A model generated the notes under the pieces. The model had not been told where the DNA came from. It did not search any database and saw nothing but the letters and a program-made list of their open reading frames with translations. Positions 42,422 to 51,303 of a DNA stretch of 64,000 bases are shown here, piece by piece (the stretch's first letter is position 1; each line of letters opens with the position of its first letter). Both the position numbers and the translations under genes were made by a program. This stretch comes from CAZTPJ01 sp964614515. Lineage in GTDB: Bacteria > Planctomycetota > Phycisphaerae > Phycisphaerales > UBA1924. The DNA lies in assembly GCA_964614515.1 (NCBI GenBank), contig CAZTPJ010000002.1, positions 1-64,000 on the forward strand. Reading direction: 5' to 3'.

Positions 42422-44077
42422 ATGTTGGAATATCGCGTGTGGATGGCGTCGCTCGCGGCGGGGTTGCTGCTGGCGATGGCGGGTCCGCGGGCGATCGCCG
42501 GGGACTTGGCCGTCATGAGCGTGTCTCCGCCGTCGAATGTCGTGACGGCGTCCGTCGGCTCACCGATTACGATTCGCTTTGATCGCGCCGTCGATCGCGC
42601 AACCGTGCATGAGCGATCGTTTCATGCGTTCGGGCGATGGAGCGGCGCGGCCATCGGTGAATATTCGTTTTCCGATGGCGACACGGCCGTCACGCTCACG
42701 CCCGATCGCGCGTTCTCCGCCGGTGAGCAGGTGATGGTTGTGCTGGCGAACTCGCTTCGTGCGGCCGATGGTTCGCCGATGCGCAGCGCTGGATACTCGT
42801 GGTTGTTCTGGACGCGAGCCAGCCCGGCGCGAATGGATTTTGAGCAGGTCGCGTCGATGACGACGCGCACGACGCCCGGCCAGACCTCGCGCGCCTACGG
42901 CGCCATCGCCACGGACCTCGACCGTGATGGGTGGCTGGACCTGACGATCATCAATGAAGATTCGGCGGATCTTCGCGTGTTCATGAACCGCGCCGATGGC
43001 TCGGGCCTGTTTCATCCGTTCACGCAGCCGACATTCCCCGTCGGGGCTCGCGCGAGTCCCAATGAACCGGCCGACTTCAACTTCGATGGCATCGCCGACA
43101 TCTGCGTCGTCAACATCAATCCCAACACCGTCTCGATCCTGCTGGGCAATGGCGACGGCACGTTCGCTCCACAGCAACTCGTCGGCGTCGGCAATACGCC
43201 GCGCGGCATCGCCGTGCTCGACGCCGACGGCGATGGCGACATTGACATCGTCAACACCAACTCCGTCACCGGCAACCTGAACATTCTGTTCAATGATGGC
43301 AATGGCGTCTTCAGCGGACCGACGTTCTTTCAGGGCGGCGCGACGAATCCATGGGCGCTCGCGGCCGCGGACATGAACAGCGATGGCATCCTCGACCTCA
43401 TCGTCGGCGCGCGATCGCCCCAGCGCATCGTTGTCCTTCGCGGCAATGGCGATGGGACCTTCACCCCCATCACCAACGTCCCCGCCGGGGGCGCCGTCTG
43501 GATGCTCGTCTGCGGCGATGTCAACGGCGATGGACACGTCGATGTCTGCACGGCCAACAGCAGCACCAACAACGGCTCGATTCTGCTCGGCAATGGCGCG
43601 GGAGGACTCTCCGCGCCGGTGACACGATCGCGCGATCCGTTCCCGCTCGCGACCGACCTCGCTGACCTCGACGGGGATGGTGATCTGGACTGGCTGCTGT
43701 CGAGTTACAGCGGCGACTGGGCGATTTTCGTGAACGATGGCGCGGGCAACTTCGCCTTTGCGATGGAAGTGGATGCGCCGCGGGCCGCATCGTGCGCGGT
43801 GGCGTTCGACGCGGACAACGATGGCGACCTCGACATCGCGCTGATCGATGAACTCGAAGATGTCGTGATCCTGCTGCACAACGTGTGCTACGCGGATTGT
43901 GAATCCTCCGCCGCACGCCCGCGCACGCTCGATATCTTCGACTTCCTGTGCTTCGGCAATGCCTTCGCCGCGGGGGATTCATACGCCTGCGACTGCGACA
44001 TGAGCACCGGCCAGGGCGTGTGCGATATCTTCGACTTCCTGTGCTTCGGCAATGCGTTCGAACGCGGATGCGAGTGA
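42422..44077 (+). CDS. Secreted FG-GAP/VCBS-repeat protein with dockerin-like tail
   Basis: 551 residues. Signal segment M-A-S-L-A-A-G-L-L-L-A-M-A-G-P-R-A-I-A-G near the start. Residues about 30-140 are a bacterial Ig-like domain (T-I-R-F-D-R-A-V-D, G-E-Q-V-M-V-V-L). Residues about 160-500 carry seven calcium-binding FG-GAP repeats with D-x-[DN]-x-D-G-x-x-D loops (for example D-A-D-G-D-G-D-I-D-I-V), an integrin-alpha-like propeller. The tail has the usual pair of repeats but the first loop is altered (D-C-E-S-S-A-A-R-P-R-T-L-D), and it ends G-C-E. One of only two loci with this tail on the plus strand. Confidence 0.85.
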   Translation: MLEYRVWMASLAAGLLLAMAGPRAIAGDLAVMSVSPPSNVVTASVGSPITIRFDRAVDRATVHERSFHAFGRWSGAAIGEYSFSDGDTAVTLTPDRAFSAGEQVMVVLANSLRAADGSPMRSAGYSWLFWTRASPARMDFEQVASMTTRTTPGQTSRAYGAIATDLDRDGWLDLTIINEDSADLRVFMNRADGSGLFHPFTQPTFPVGARASPNEPADFNFDGIADICVVNINPNTVSILLGNGDGTFAPQQLVGVGNTPRGIAVLDADGDGDIDIVNTNSVTGNLNILFNDGNGVFSGPTFFQGGATNPWALAAADMNSDGILDLIVGARSPQRIVVLRGNGDGTFTPITNVPAGGAVWMLVCGDVNGDGHVDVCTANSSTNNGSILLGNGAGGLSAPVTRSRDPFPLATDLADLDGDGDLDWLLSSYSGDWAIFVNDGAGNFAFAMEVDAPRAASCAVAFDADNDGDLDIALIDELEDVVILLHNVCYADCESSAARPRTLDIFDFLCFGNAFAAGDSYACDCDMSTGQGVCDIFDFLCFGNAFERGCE

Positions 44078-44129
44078 ATCGGGGAAGTTCGCGAGTATTT
44101 CATCCGGGACCGTTTGTCAGTGTTCGCAC

Positions 44130-44618
44130 TCAATCGCCCCCAGCGCCGACAGTCGGCGCGGCCAGCCGCCACGCGGCGTCGCATTCGGGGCAGATCGTCA
44201 GGCCGGCGCGTGCAGGACTCAGCCCCTGCAGGTCGTAGCCACATCCGGGACAGCATCGCACCGCCAGAGACTCGTGGCGGATCCAGTCACTCAATCGCCG
44301 TCGCCATCGCCCGCGGGCACACAGGATCCAGATGCTGACGACGGGCGTAAGAATGACGACATAGACGATCCACGGAACTCGCATAGCGTACTCATACGCC
44401 AGCGCAACGGCCCCAGTGAGCAACGCGCCAAGGATCAGATCCAGCGGCGACAGTGCGAACTGCGAACCGATGTCGGCCGCGCGTTCGCCCTCCTCCAACG
44501 GCTGTGCATGGCGCTGAAAGAAGGGAAGTTGCTGCTGGCCGTCGCGCCATGGATTCCACACGGGCATCACTCGCGGCCGGGGACGATCATCTCGGATGTG
44601 TGATGAAGGAATCCTCAT
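44130..44618 (-). CDS. Zinc-ribbon membrane protein, third of three tandem paralogues
   Basis: 162 residues. N-terminus I-R-D-D-R-P-R-P-R-V-M-P-V-W-N-P is shared with its two upstream neighbours, then two transmembrane helices (about 65-105) and a C-terminal zinc ribbon C-P-G-C-G-Y-D-L ... L-T-I-C-P-E-C-D-A-A-W-R-L-A. The start (44618) overlaps the stop of the previous gene by 4 bp. The conserved A-W-R at the end distinguishes the trio from other ribbons in the window. Function unknown. Confidence 0.7.
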   Translation of the reverse strand: MRIPSSHIRDDRPRPRVMPVWNPWRDGQQQLPFFQRHAQPLEEGERAADIGSQFALSPLDLILGALLTGAVALAYEYAMRVPWIVYVVILTPVVSIWILCARGRWRRRLSDWIRHESLAVRCCPGCGYDLQGLSPARAGLTICPECDAAWRLAAPTVGAGGD

Positions 44619-45097
44619 GGCATATTCGCGTCTGGTTGAGCCAATCGCCACGCGGCGTCACATTCGGGGCAGATGGTGAGGCCGTCGGGCGATGTGGGCA
44701 GATTGGCGAGGTTATAGCCGCAGGAAGCGCAATGCCGACCGGCCACGAAAACGCTTCGTAATCGTAGTCGCGCGTGGCGTATCCACAGGCTGAAAGTCAG
44801 CCACGCGAGGGGCATGCCGCCGAGTGCGAGTAATGTCCCAACCTGCCACGGCGGCAGATTGAAGGACCTGCCGGCGGCGTACACACCGACAAGCAAGGCC
44901 AACACCGCGCCAGCCGGGATGATGACATCAAACGAGACAGGCTGAGAGAGGTCCATTCTCCGTTCTCGTTTGAACTCTTCGTTGAATCGTTGCTCCAACT
45001 CAGGCGGCAAGCGGCCCTCGCTCCGACTGGGAACCCAAAGTGGAACACTCCGCGGCGGAGAGCGATCGTCCTGAATCTTCGGGGTGAGTGGCTTCAT
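44615..45097 (-). CDS. Zinc-ribbon membrane protein, second of three tandem paralogues
   Basis: 160 residues with the same plan: Q-D-D-R-S-P-P-R-S-V-P-L-W-V-P at the N-terminus, a charged linker, two transmembrane helices (about 58-105), and the ribbon C-A-S-C-G-Y-N-L ... L-T-I-C-P-E-C-D-A-A-W-R-L. Overlaps both neighbours by 4 bp (ATGA), so the three are co-translated. Function unknown; probably an inner-membrane protein with the ribbon in the cytoplasm. Confidence 0.7.
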   Translation of the reverse strand: MKPLTPKIQDDRSPPRSVPLWVPSRSEGRLPPELEQRFNEEFKRERRMDLSQPVSFDVIIPAGAVLALLVGVYAAGRSFNLPPWQVGTLLALGGMPLAWLTFSLWIRHARLRLRSVFVAGRHCASCGYNLANLPTSPDGLTICPECDAAWRLAQPDANMP

Positions 45098-45585
45098 CGT
45101 GCACTCTGATCATTGGTCTGATCGACACCGGCAAATCGCCACGCGGCGTCGCATTCGGGGCAGATTGTGAGGCCGTCGGGGCCGGGCGGCAGTGCATGAA
45201 GATCATAACCGCACGAGGCGCAGCAGCCGGCGTCGATGATCTGCACACGGATCCAGCGCCGCTTGCGATGAACCGCCATGCGATGCGAAATGAAGCCCGA
45301 CAGGAGAACGCCCAACGCGACGATCGCCAGCCACAAGAGCGTGCCTCCGCCGAGAGCGTTGGCGATCACCCTTCCACCGATCACCGAAGCCGCCATACCG
45401 AGAAAGGAGACGGCGCCCTCCGCACGCATGGGTTTGAAGAAATAGGCGCGTTGCGCAGCACGGACTTCCTCAAGGACACGATGACTCAGCACGCGGTGTT
45501 CTGTTCCCGCGCGATCGGGAATCCACAACGGGACCACTCTCGGCGGCGTGCGATCGTCGGGAATGGAGGTGCCGAAAGTCGGCAT
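45094..45585 (-). CDS. Zinc-ribbon membrane protein, first of three tandem paralogues
   Basis: 163 residues. N-terminus I-P-D-D-R-T-P-P-R-V-V-P-L-W-I-P matches the other two; two transmembrane helices (about 55-105); ribbon C-A-S-C-G-Y-D-L ... L-T-I-C-P-E-C-D-A-A-W-R-F-A. Starts 3 bp after the PFxPF gene, forming a four-gene operon. The shared D-D-R-x-P-P-R-x-V-P-L-W motif looks like a binding or sorting signal and is not something I recognise. Confidence 0.7.
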   Translation of the reverse strand: MPTFGTSIPDDRTPPRVVPLWIPDRAGTEHRVLSHRVLEEVRAAQRAYFFKPMRAEGAVSFLGMAASVIGGRVIANALGGGTLLWLAIVALGVLLSGFISHRMAVHRKRRWIRVQIIDAGCCASCGYDLHALPPGPDGLTICPECDAAWRFAGVDQTNDQSAR

Positions 45586-45588
45586 CGA

Positions 45589-45852
45589 TCAGGGGTCGCG
45601 GTGCGCCTCGCCGTTGCCGATGGTCCCGTTACCCCCATCTTCAGCAAACCGCACCGACGCGATCATCACCGAATCCACGATTGTCACGGCCTCGGTCTGG
45701 CGATTGGCGACGAGCACCGTGTGCCGCATGTTCGGCGGGATGAAGATGAACTCCGGATGCGGCACATCGAATTCGCGGCCGTCGACCAGGCGCAGGACGA
45801 ACGGGCGGAACGGTTGGGATTTCATGAGATCCTTGATTTGCGCAAGCTCCAT
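45589..45852 (-). CDS. Small PFxPF family protein
   Basis: 87 residues. M-E-L-A-Q-I-K-D-L-M-K-S-Q-P-F-R-P-F-V-L-R-L-V-D-G-R-E-F-D-V-P-H-P-E-F is the usual opening of this planctomycete family; a beta-rich remainder ends V-D-S-V-M-I-A-S-V. Paralogue of the 18858-19109 protein, closer to the family consensus. First gene of an operon with three zinc-ribbon membrane proteins. No known function. Confidence 0.72.
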   Translation of the reverse strand: MELAQIKDLMKSQPFRPFVLRLVDGREFDVPHPEFIFIPPNMRHTVLVANRQTEAVTIVDSVMIASVRFAEDGGNGTIGNGEAHRDP

Positions 45853-45923
45853 CGTGTCGTCCTCGCCTCATATCTTCCCTCTGTCGGTACGCGCCAGCCG
45901 CCGTCCGAATCATAGGATGGCGA

Positions 45924-47213
45924 CTACCGATCCAACTCCGCCGCCACGATGTTGAGCGACCCCAGGATCGCCACCACGTCCGCGAGCATGTGCCCTTCGG
46001 TCATCAGCGGCATGACCTGATAGTTGATGAAACTCGGCGGGCGTGTACGGCTGCGCCAACTGCGCGGGCCGCCGTCACTGACGATGTAGTAGCCCAGTTC
46101 GCCGTTGGCCGTCTCCTGGCATCCATACGCCTCGGCGATGGGCGGCTTCCAGCCGCGGTTGGTCATGATGAGCTCGAAGTGCTGGATGAGTCCTTCGATC
46201 GAGCCGTAGACATCGGACTTCTTCGGCTTGACCATCTTTGAGTCGGCGAACGCGTCGATCGGCCCGCCGGGGATGTTGTCGATGAGTTGCTCGATGATCG
46301 CCATCGCCTGCTTGACTTCCTCAACGCGAACGAGGAACCGCGCGTAACAGTCGCCATCCGTTGCGAGCGGCACGCCGAACTTCACCGCGGCCGCGCCCTG
46401 CCCATCCCAGTTTTCGGCATAGCACAAGTACGGCGAGTCCTTTCGCAGATCGCGCCGCACACCGCTGGCCCGCGCGATCGGCCCTGTCACGCTCCACGCG
46501 ATCGCCTGCTCCTTCGTCAGCACGCCCACGCCGCGCGTTCGATCGATGAAGATGCGGTTGCGATTGAGCAGGCCCTCGATGTCGGCGATGGCCACGGCCA
46601 GATCATCGCGGAGAAAGTGCTTGACCATTCGCTTGAACGTCTCTTCATCGGGCAGATCCTGCATGGCCCCGCCGACGCGCGTCCAGTCGGGATGGAATCG
46701 CTGCCCGGCGATGAAGTCGCAGATGTCGTAGATCTTCTCGCGCGGGTTGAAGCCATACAGGAATCCCGTGAACGCGCCAAGGTCCAGCGCGGCCGCACCG
46801 ATGCACAGCAGGTGATCCTGAATCCGCGCGAGTTCGGCCATGATCGTCCGCAGCACCTTGCAGCGCGGCGTGATGTCGATGCCAAAGAGCGTTTCGACCG
46901 CGTGGTGCCAGCAGATGTCGTTGGCGATCGGCGAGAGGTAGTTCATGCGGCTGACGATCGTGACGTACTGGTTGTAGTCGAGATGTTCGCCGAGTTTTTC
47001 GAACCCGCTGTGCAGGTATCCGATGTGCGGCGTGCAGCGGGCGACGCGCTCGCCGTCAAGTTCCAGCACCAGGCGCAGCGTCGTGTGCGTGGCCGGGTGC
47101 TGCGGGCCGAAGTTCAGCGTCCATCGGTCCCCCGTGTCGGGACGATTCTTGAGGTACTCGGTCGATTCGATGTCAACGTCAAGGCCCTGGTCCGGGCGAA
47201 GGGTGAACGGCAT
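45924..47213 (-). CDS. nuoD: NADH-quinone oxidoreductase subunit D (49 kDa)
   Basis: 429 residues. Family motifs N-F-G-P-Q-H-P-A-T-H near residue 35, G-Y-L-H-S-G-F-E-K (quinone-site His), R-I-Q-D-H-L-L and R-V-G-G. This subunit forms the quinone-binding cavity of complex I with NuoB. The other nuo genes are not in this window, unlike the usual single nuo operon. A TATACT -10-like box (47257-47252) and a small hairpin (CCCGCG-ctt-CGCGGG) precede the gene. Confidence 0.95.
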   Translation of the reverse strand: MPFTLRPDQGLDVDIESTEYLKNRPDTGDRWTLNFGPQHPATHTTLRLVLELDGERVARCTPHIGYLHSGFEKLGEHLDYNQYVTIVSRMNYLSPIANDICWHHAVETLFGIDITPRCKVLRTIMAELARIQDHLLCIGAAALDLGAFTGFLYGFNPREKIYDICDFIAGQRFHPDWTRVGGAMQDLPDEETFKRMVKHFLRDDLAVAIADIEGLLNRNRIFIDRTRGVGVLTKEQAIAWSVTGPIARASGVRRDLRKDSPYLCYAENWDGQGAAAVKFGVPLATDGDCYARFLVRVEEVKQAMAIIEQLIDNIPGGPIDAFADSKMVKPKKSDVYGSIEGLIQHFELIMTNRGWKPPIAEAYGCQETANGELGYYIVSDGGPRSWRSRTRPPSFINYQVMPLMTEGHMLADVVAILGSLNIVAAELDR

Positions 47214-47352
47214 GGGGGCGACACTCCTGAAACCCGCGCTTCGCGGGCGAGAGTATAGGAACCGCAGGGGTCACGGCCGTGGGCAGGTTCGAGCATGACG
47301 TCATCCTGCTGAGCCGCCCGGACATCGGGATGCACCGTTCGCGGAGCGACCG

Positions 47353-47412
47353 GGCCACCCACGAACCGGCCACCCGGAAACAGGCCACCCGGGAACAGGC
47401 CACCCGCGAGCG
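47353..47412. repeat. 15 bp tandem repeat, four copies
   Basis: GGCCACCC recurs at 47353, 47368, 47383 and 47398 with an exact 15 bp period and related spacers (cggaaaca, cgggaaca). Lies in the gap between nuoD and the phosphoesterase gene, ending just before the latter's stop codon. Confidence 0.75.
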
Positions 47413-47422
47413 AACCACGCTT

Positions 47423-48991
47423 TTAGTCCACGCGCAGGATCTTCTTCGCGTGATCGGTCTGGGCGAACATGTCCGTCGTACGCACTTCGACGGTGTAGAC
47501 GCCGCGCGGCAGGTTCGCGGGGAGACGGCCGACCCACATGTGCGTGGTCTTGGCCGCGCGGGGCAACTTGCGCCCGGGCGGAGGACTTGGCCCATCCTCC
47601 ATCGCCTTGATCGCTTCAAACGCGGGGTCCGTGCGTTCGACCTGTTCCATCCGCGTCCACTCTCCATCGGATGTCACGCGCATCTCGACCATCGAACGCT
47701 CCGAACCCGCGTACACGTTGACGAGGACTTCGGTGCTTCCGCTCAGGGCCGAACTGATCAGCGGCGGCAGGTGAATCACCATCTGTTCATCCGCGGGCCG
47801 ACGCGCGGCCTTGAAACGAATCGAGTACTCGTTGCCCGAGAATGTCACGATCGAGTACCCGTTTGGCACACCGTCGGCCTGTGTCGCGTGTGGGATGCCG
47901 CGCTCATCGGGCGCGCCCTGCCACCATGAGCCGCACATCGTGCCGTGAACGACATGGTGGTGCGGCCGGTCCCGCTTCCAGCCATGTTCACTTCCGAGAA
48001 ACTCATGCCGCTGGATGTGCCGATGCGCGGCGAAGGAGACCGTGTGCGGCCGGCTGGCGAGCAAATCAAAGAGCGCTGCGCGGTCCCTCGTCTCCGTGAT
48101 GGGGATGTGCATGAGCAGCACGATCAGACGCTCCGGCTCGACGTGACGCAGGTTGTTCTCGATGAAGGCAAGATGTCGCCCGAAAAGGCTGTGATACTTC
48201 TTCGATTCGACATCGCCCTCGTAATGAACGTTGTCGATCACGATGAAGTGAACCGGGCCGAAGTTGAAGGCGAAAGTCGGCGGGCCGTAGACGCGCTCCC
48301 ACGTCTCATCCGCGAGTTCATCGCTGGTCACGTCGAAGTTCATGTCGTGGTTGCCGTGGACGTTGTACCACGGGATGCCCACGCGGCTCATCACGGCGTT
48401 GTGGGCCGGATAGAGCGACATGTCGTCGAACACGATGTCGCCCAGCGCGATGCCGAAGGCCGCCTCGATCCCGATCAACTCCGCGAGTACATCATCCGCG
48501 AGATACCCGACCTCCGTGATGTCACGCGACTGCGGATCGCCGGCCATGACCACGCGAAATTCACCCGGCTCCGGCCGTGCGTACAGCGGAAAATCAACTG
48601 ACTCCGGCAACGGCCCCGTCGGCGCCACGCCGCGATATCGCAGCCCGCGCGGCGAACCCGCGGGCTTGCGGTTGATCCAGAACTTCGGCAGGTTCAACTC
48701 ATCCACGGCCGTCATCCAATTGCGCGGCTTGATGACGAAGATCACACAATCATCAGAGACGGGCAGTTCGTATCGGCCGTGCGCATCGGTGAGGACGATG
48801 TCCGCGCCGTTCGACACACCCACGCCGGCGATGCCCGGTTCATCATCACCGCGCACGCCATCGCGGCTTTGATCGTGATACACCACGCCGCGCGCGATGG
48901 TCTCCTGCCCGACGGCGCGTGAACCGACACCGACGCTGAGGCCGAAAACGACGCACGAAACGAGCCGGAACTGGAATCGGAGTGTGGTCAT
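47423..48991 (-). CDS. Exported calcineurin-like phosphoesterase
   Basis: 522 residues from the ATG at 48991, which begins a signal peptide (F-R-L-V-S-C-V-V-F-G-L-S-V-G-V-G). Three domains: an N-terminal SdrD-B/Cna-like domain (about 30-135; G-V-V-Y-H-D, D-G-x-R, D-A-H-G-R-Y), the metallophosphoesterase core (145-360; G-D-P-Q at 151-154, G-D-I-V at 184, G-N-H-D at 213-216, H-I-P, A-A-H-R-H), and a C-terminal beta domain. D-P-Q replaces the common D-x-H, as in many planctomycete and Bacteroidetes members. Substrate unknown. Confidence 0.87.
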   Translation of the reverse strand: MTTLRFQFRLVSCVVFGLSVGVGSRAVGQETIARGVVYHDQSRDGVRGDDEPGIAGVGVSNGADIVLTDAHGRYELPVSDDCVIFVIKPRNWMTAVDELNLPKFWINRKPAGSPRGLRYRGVAPTGPLPESVDFPLYARPEPGEFRVVMAGDPQSRDITEVGYLADDVLAELIGIEAAFGIALGDIVFDDMSLYPAHNAVMSRVGIPWYNVHGNHDMNFDVTSDELADETWERVYGPPTFAFNFGPVHFIVIDNVHYEGDVESKKYHSLFGRHLAFIENNLRHVEPERLIVLLMHIPITETRDRAALFDLLASRPHTVSFAAHRHIQRHEFLGSEHGWKRDRPHHHVVHGTMCGSWWQGAPDERGIPHATQADGVPNGYSIVTFSGNEYSIRFKAARRPADEQMVIHLPPLISSALSGSTEVLVNVYAGSERSMVEMRVTSDGEWTRMEQVERTDPAFEAIKAMEDGPSPPPGRKLPRAAKTTHMWVGRLPANLPRGVYTVEVRTTDMFAQTDHAKKILRVD

Positions 48992-49102
48992 GAAGGCAGC
49001 GTAGCATAAATCGCCGATCGGTGTGCAAAGACGCGATGCAATTCGCCATGATGGGCGCGGCAAGTCGTGGGCGCGGGCCGGTTGGCGCGAGGGAGGTCGA
49101 AC

Positions 49103-50419
49103 ATGGAACGCCTGTATGTCGGCCCGTCGAAGTACAAGCCGCTCTGGGCCGATGCGCTTCACGAGCGCAACGATGACGTACTCGAAGCGATCGCCCACAA
49201 GGATGCGCCGGGCGCGGCCCTGTTCGAGTTGGAGGGGTATGTCAACGGCGTGTATCGCATGGCCCAGCGGTTGGGCATGGACCCCGCGGATGTCAGCGAC
49301 CGGGCGCAGCGCGTGGTGCCGCACATCGAGGCCGTGCGCCTGTCGCTCGGGCCGCGCGTGCGCGAGTTTGATCTGACGCTGATGCGGTGGGTTCGTCGGT
49401 CGAGCGCACTTTCGCCTGTACTTGGGGCGGGCGCGACGATGGATGCGGGTGGGCCGTCGTGGGCCGGGCTGGTTCGTTTCATTCTCAGCGCGGCGCTCAC
49501 CACTGGCCACGAGGTTCGCCGCATGGCGAACATCCCCACGTCCGATGGCTCGGTCAAACGCCTCGAATGGGAGACGATCAAAGTCGAGCGATTCACCCCC
49601 GAGCAGGAAGCCGAGGCACGCCGGATCATCGCTCGCATTGATGACAAGTCCGCGGACACGCCGACGCTGATGCGCGGCGCGGAGATGTGCGTGTCGCTGT
49701 TCGGCCAGCACCTGTTCACGCTCATCACCGATGTGTTGTACGACAAATGCGACGACGCGCCCATGGGCCGACGCACACCAGGACCGATTCATCGCGCCGT
49801 GGCCGAACTCGCGGATCACATCCCCGTGCCCGATCGCGGGCCGGGCCTCTTTCCCGGTTGGGACAGCATCATCACATACAACTTTGACGACCTGATGGGT
49901 GAAGCGCTCGACGACGCGGGTCTGCCGCGCGCGGCCTGGGCCATGCGCGGCAATGAACTCGCGGGCGATCCCAACGAAGCCGCGCGAAAGGCGGGGCAGA
50001 ACGCCGTCTATCAGCCAATCTACCACGTTCATGGGTATACACCGCGCCGCTTCTTCCTCATCACGAATGTCAAATATGTCCTGGCCGACTCGCAATACAC
50101 GCTTTTCTACAGCGATCTCAACCACGGCGTCCTCGGAAAGATGTTTCAGGATCACCTGGCCCATCCCATTCGCTACGGCCTGTACATCGGCTGCTCCTTC
50201 ACCGACGAAGCCATGAACAACGTGCTTCGCCGCGCGGCCGAGCGCCTGCCCGGGCGATATCACTACGCGATGCTGCAATGGCCGGGGCCGGGTTCACAGT
50301 CCGACGCCGATGGGGCCACGCTTCGCGACGCGAGCGCACGATACACGGCCTTTGGGGTTCGGCCGGTGTGGTTTGATCGGTTCGATGAAATCCCCGCGAT
50401 GATTCGCTCGCTGCGTTAG
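49103..50419 (+). CDS. SIR2-like domain protein, possible antiphage NADase
   Basis: 438 residues starting behind GGGAGG. After about 100 helical residues comes a SIR2-like Rossmann domain: L-G-A-G-A-T-M-D-A-G-G-P-S-W at 107-120 (NAD-binding G-A-G), I-T-Y-N-F-D-D-L-M near 262, Y-H-V-H-G-Y (His in the catalytic position) and Y-I-G-C-S-F-T-D-E-A-M-N-N-V. This layout matches the SIR2 domains of bacterial defence proteins that deplete NAD on infection rather than deacetylating sirtuins. No other defence gene is adjacent, so it would act alone. Divergent from the phosphoesterase gene. Confidence 0.72.
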   Translation: MERLYVGPSKYKPLWADALHERNDDVLEAIAHKDAPGAALFELEGYVNGVYRMAQRLGMDPADVSDRAQRVVPHIEAVRLSLGPRVREFDLTLMRWVRRSSALSPVLGAGATMDAGGPSWAGLVRFILSAALTTGHEVRRMANIPTSDGSVKRLEWETIKVERFTPEQEAEARRIIARIDDKSADTPTLMRGAEMCVSLFGQHLFTLITDVLYDKCDDAPMGRRTPGPIHRAVAELADHIPVPDRGPGLFPGWDSIITYNFDDLMGEALDDAGLPRAAWAMRGNELAGDPNEAARKAGQNAVYQPIYHVHGYTPRRFFLITNVKYVLADSQYTLFYSDLNHGVLGKMFQDHLAHPIRYGLYIGCSFTDEAMNNVLRRAAERLPGRYHYAMLQWPGPGSQSDADGATLRDASARYTAFGVRPVWFDRFDEIPAMIRSLR

Positions 50420-51303
50420 TTGGATTGGGACGATGCGCTCATCATCGGTCGCCCGGCGGCTTCGAGTTCGCGACGAAACAGAATCGTCTGCCTGTGCGAC
50501 TCGCCAAGGACACGTAGCGACACCGTTAGCGCTTCGCTCAACAGGTCAACCCCGTCCTGCGTTCGCCCTTGGCGCAGCCTGCACATCCCAAGCACGCCCC
50601 GCGCCGCGGCTGACTTGAAGTGTGATGGGGGCATCGAGACATCGGCGGTGCGCACCGCCTCACGTGCGGCCGTCTCCGCCTGATCCAGGTTGTCACACGC
50701 CATCTCCGCTCGCGCCAGGCGTTCGAGGATGTCCACCAGCGTTTGATGCTCAGCGCCGAGCGCCGCGGTCGCGATCGCGCGGGCCTGCTCAAGTTCGCGC
50801 ACGGCCTCTTCACCTCGATCGCTCTTGATCAACATGTCGCCAAGTTCCGCGCGAGCGATGGCTTCAAGAAAGTGATCCGGGCCGCCGGCCGCGATGACTC
50901 CCGCGAGGCCCTCGCGCAGCAGGGGTTCGGCCTCATCCAGACGCCCGGCACGATGAACGATCCATCCGAGTTTGCATCGACCCGACGCCGTGATCAGGTG
51001 TGATTCGCCCAGCACCCGAAGTCGCATGGCCTGGGCATCACGCATGAGCGATTCGGCTTCCGCGCATTCGTCGCACATGGCAAGCGCCATCGCCAGGTTC
51101 GCCATGGTGCCCGCGATGTTCGGGTGATCGCCGCCGCGAACCGCGCGATCAATCTCGAGGGACTCCCGGAACATCCGAACCTGCCCGTGAATGTCGCCCA
51201 GACGCCCGAGTATGATCGCGAGATTGTTGAGCGTCGACGCGACCGAGCCGCCTTTGCCGCCGCTGAGTCGTCGTCGCAGTTCAAGCCCCAGCGCCCACCC
51301 GGC
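50416..51303 (-). pseudogene. TPR-repeat protein gene lacking its 5' end
   Basis: About 295 residues of kinesin-light-chain-type TPRs (V-A-S-T-L-N-N-L-A-I-I-L-G-R-L-G-D-I, H-P-N-I-A-G-T-M-A-N-L-A-M-A-L-A-M), as in the C-terminal part of planctomycete Ser/Thr kinase-TPR proteins. The TPR pattern begins mid-repeat near 51300; upstream of that the frame runs antisense through a different gene's dockerin-like tail. No ribosome-binding site or sensible start is visible. Interpreted as a 5'-deleted gene ending 3 bp into the stop region of the SIR2 gene. Confidence 0.7.

Noticed and set aside
48992..50278. N-terminal extension of the phosphoesterase frame by 429 codons
   Set aside because: It is antisense to the SIR2 gene; the signal peptide at 48991 marks the real start.
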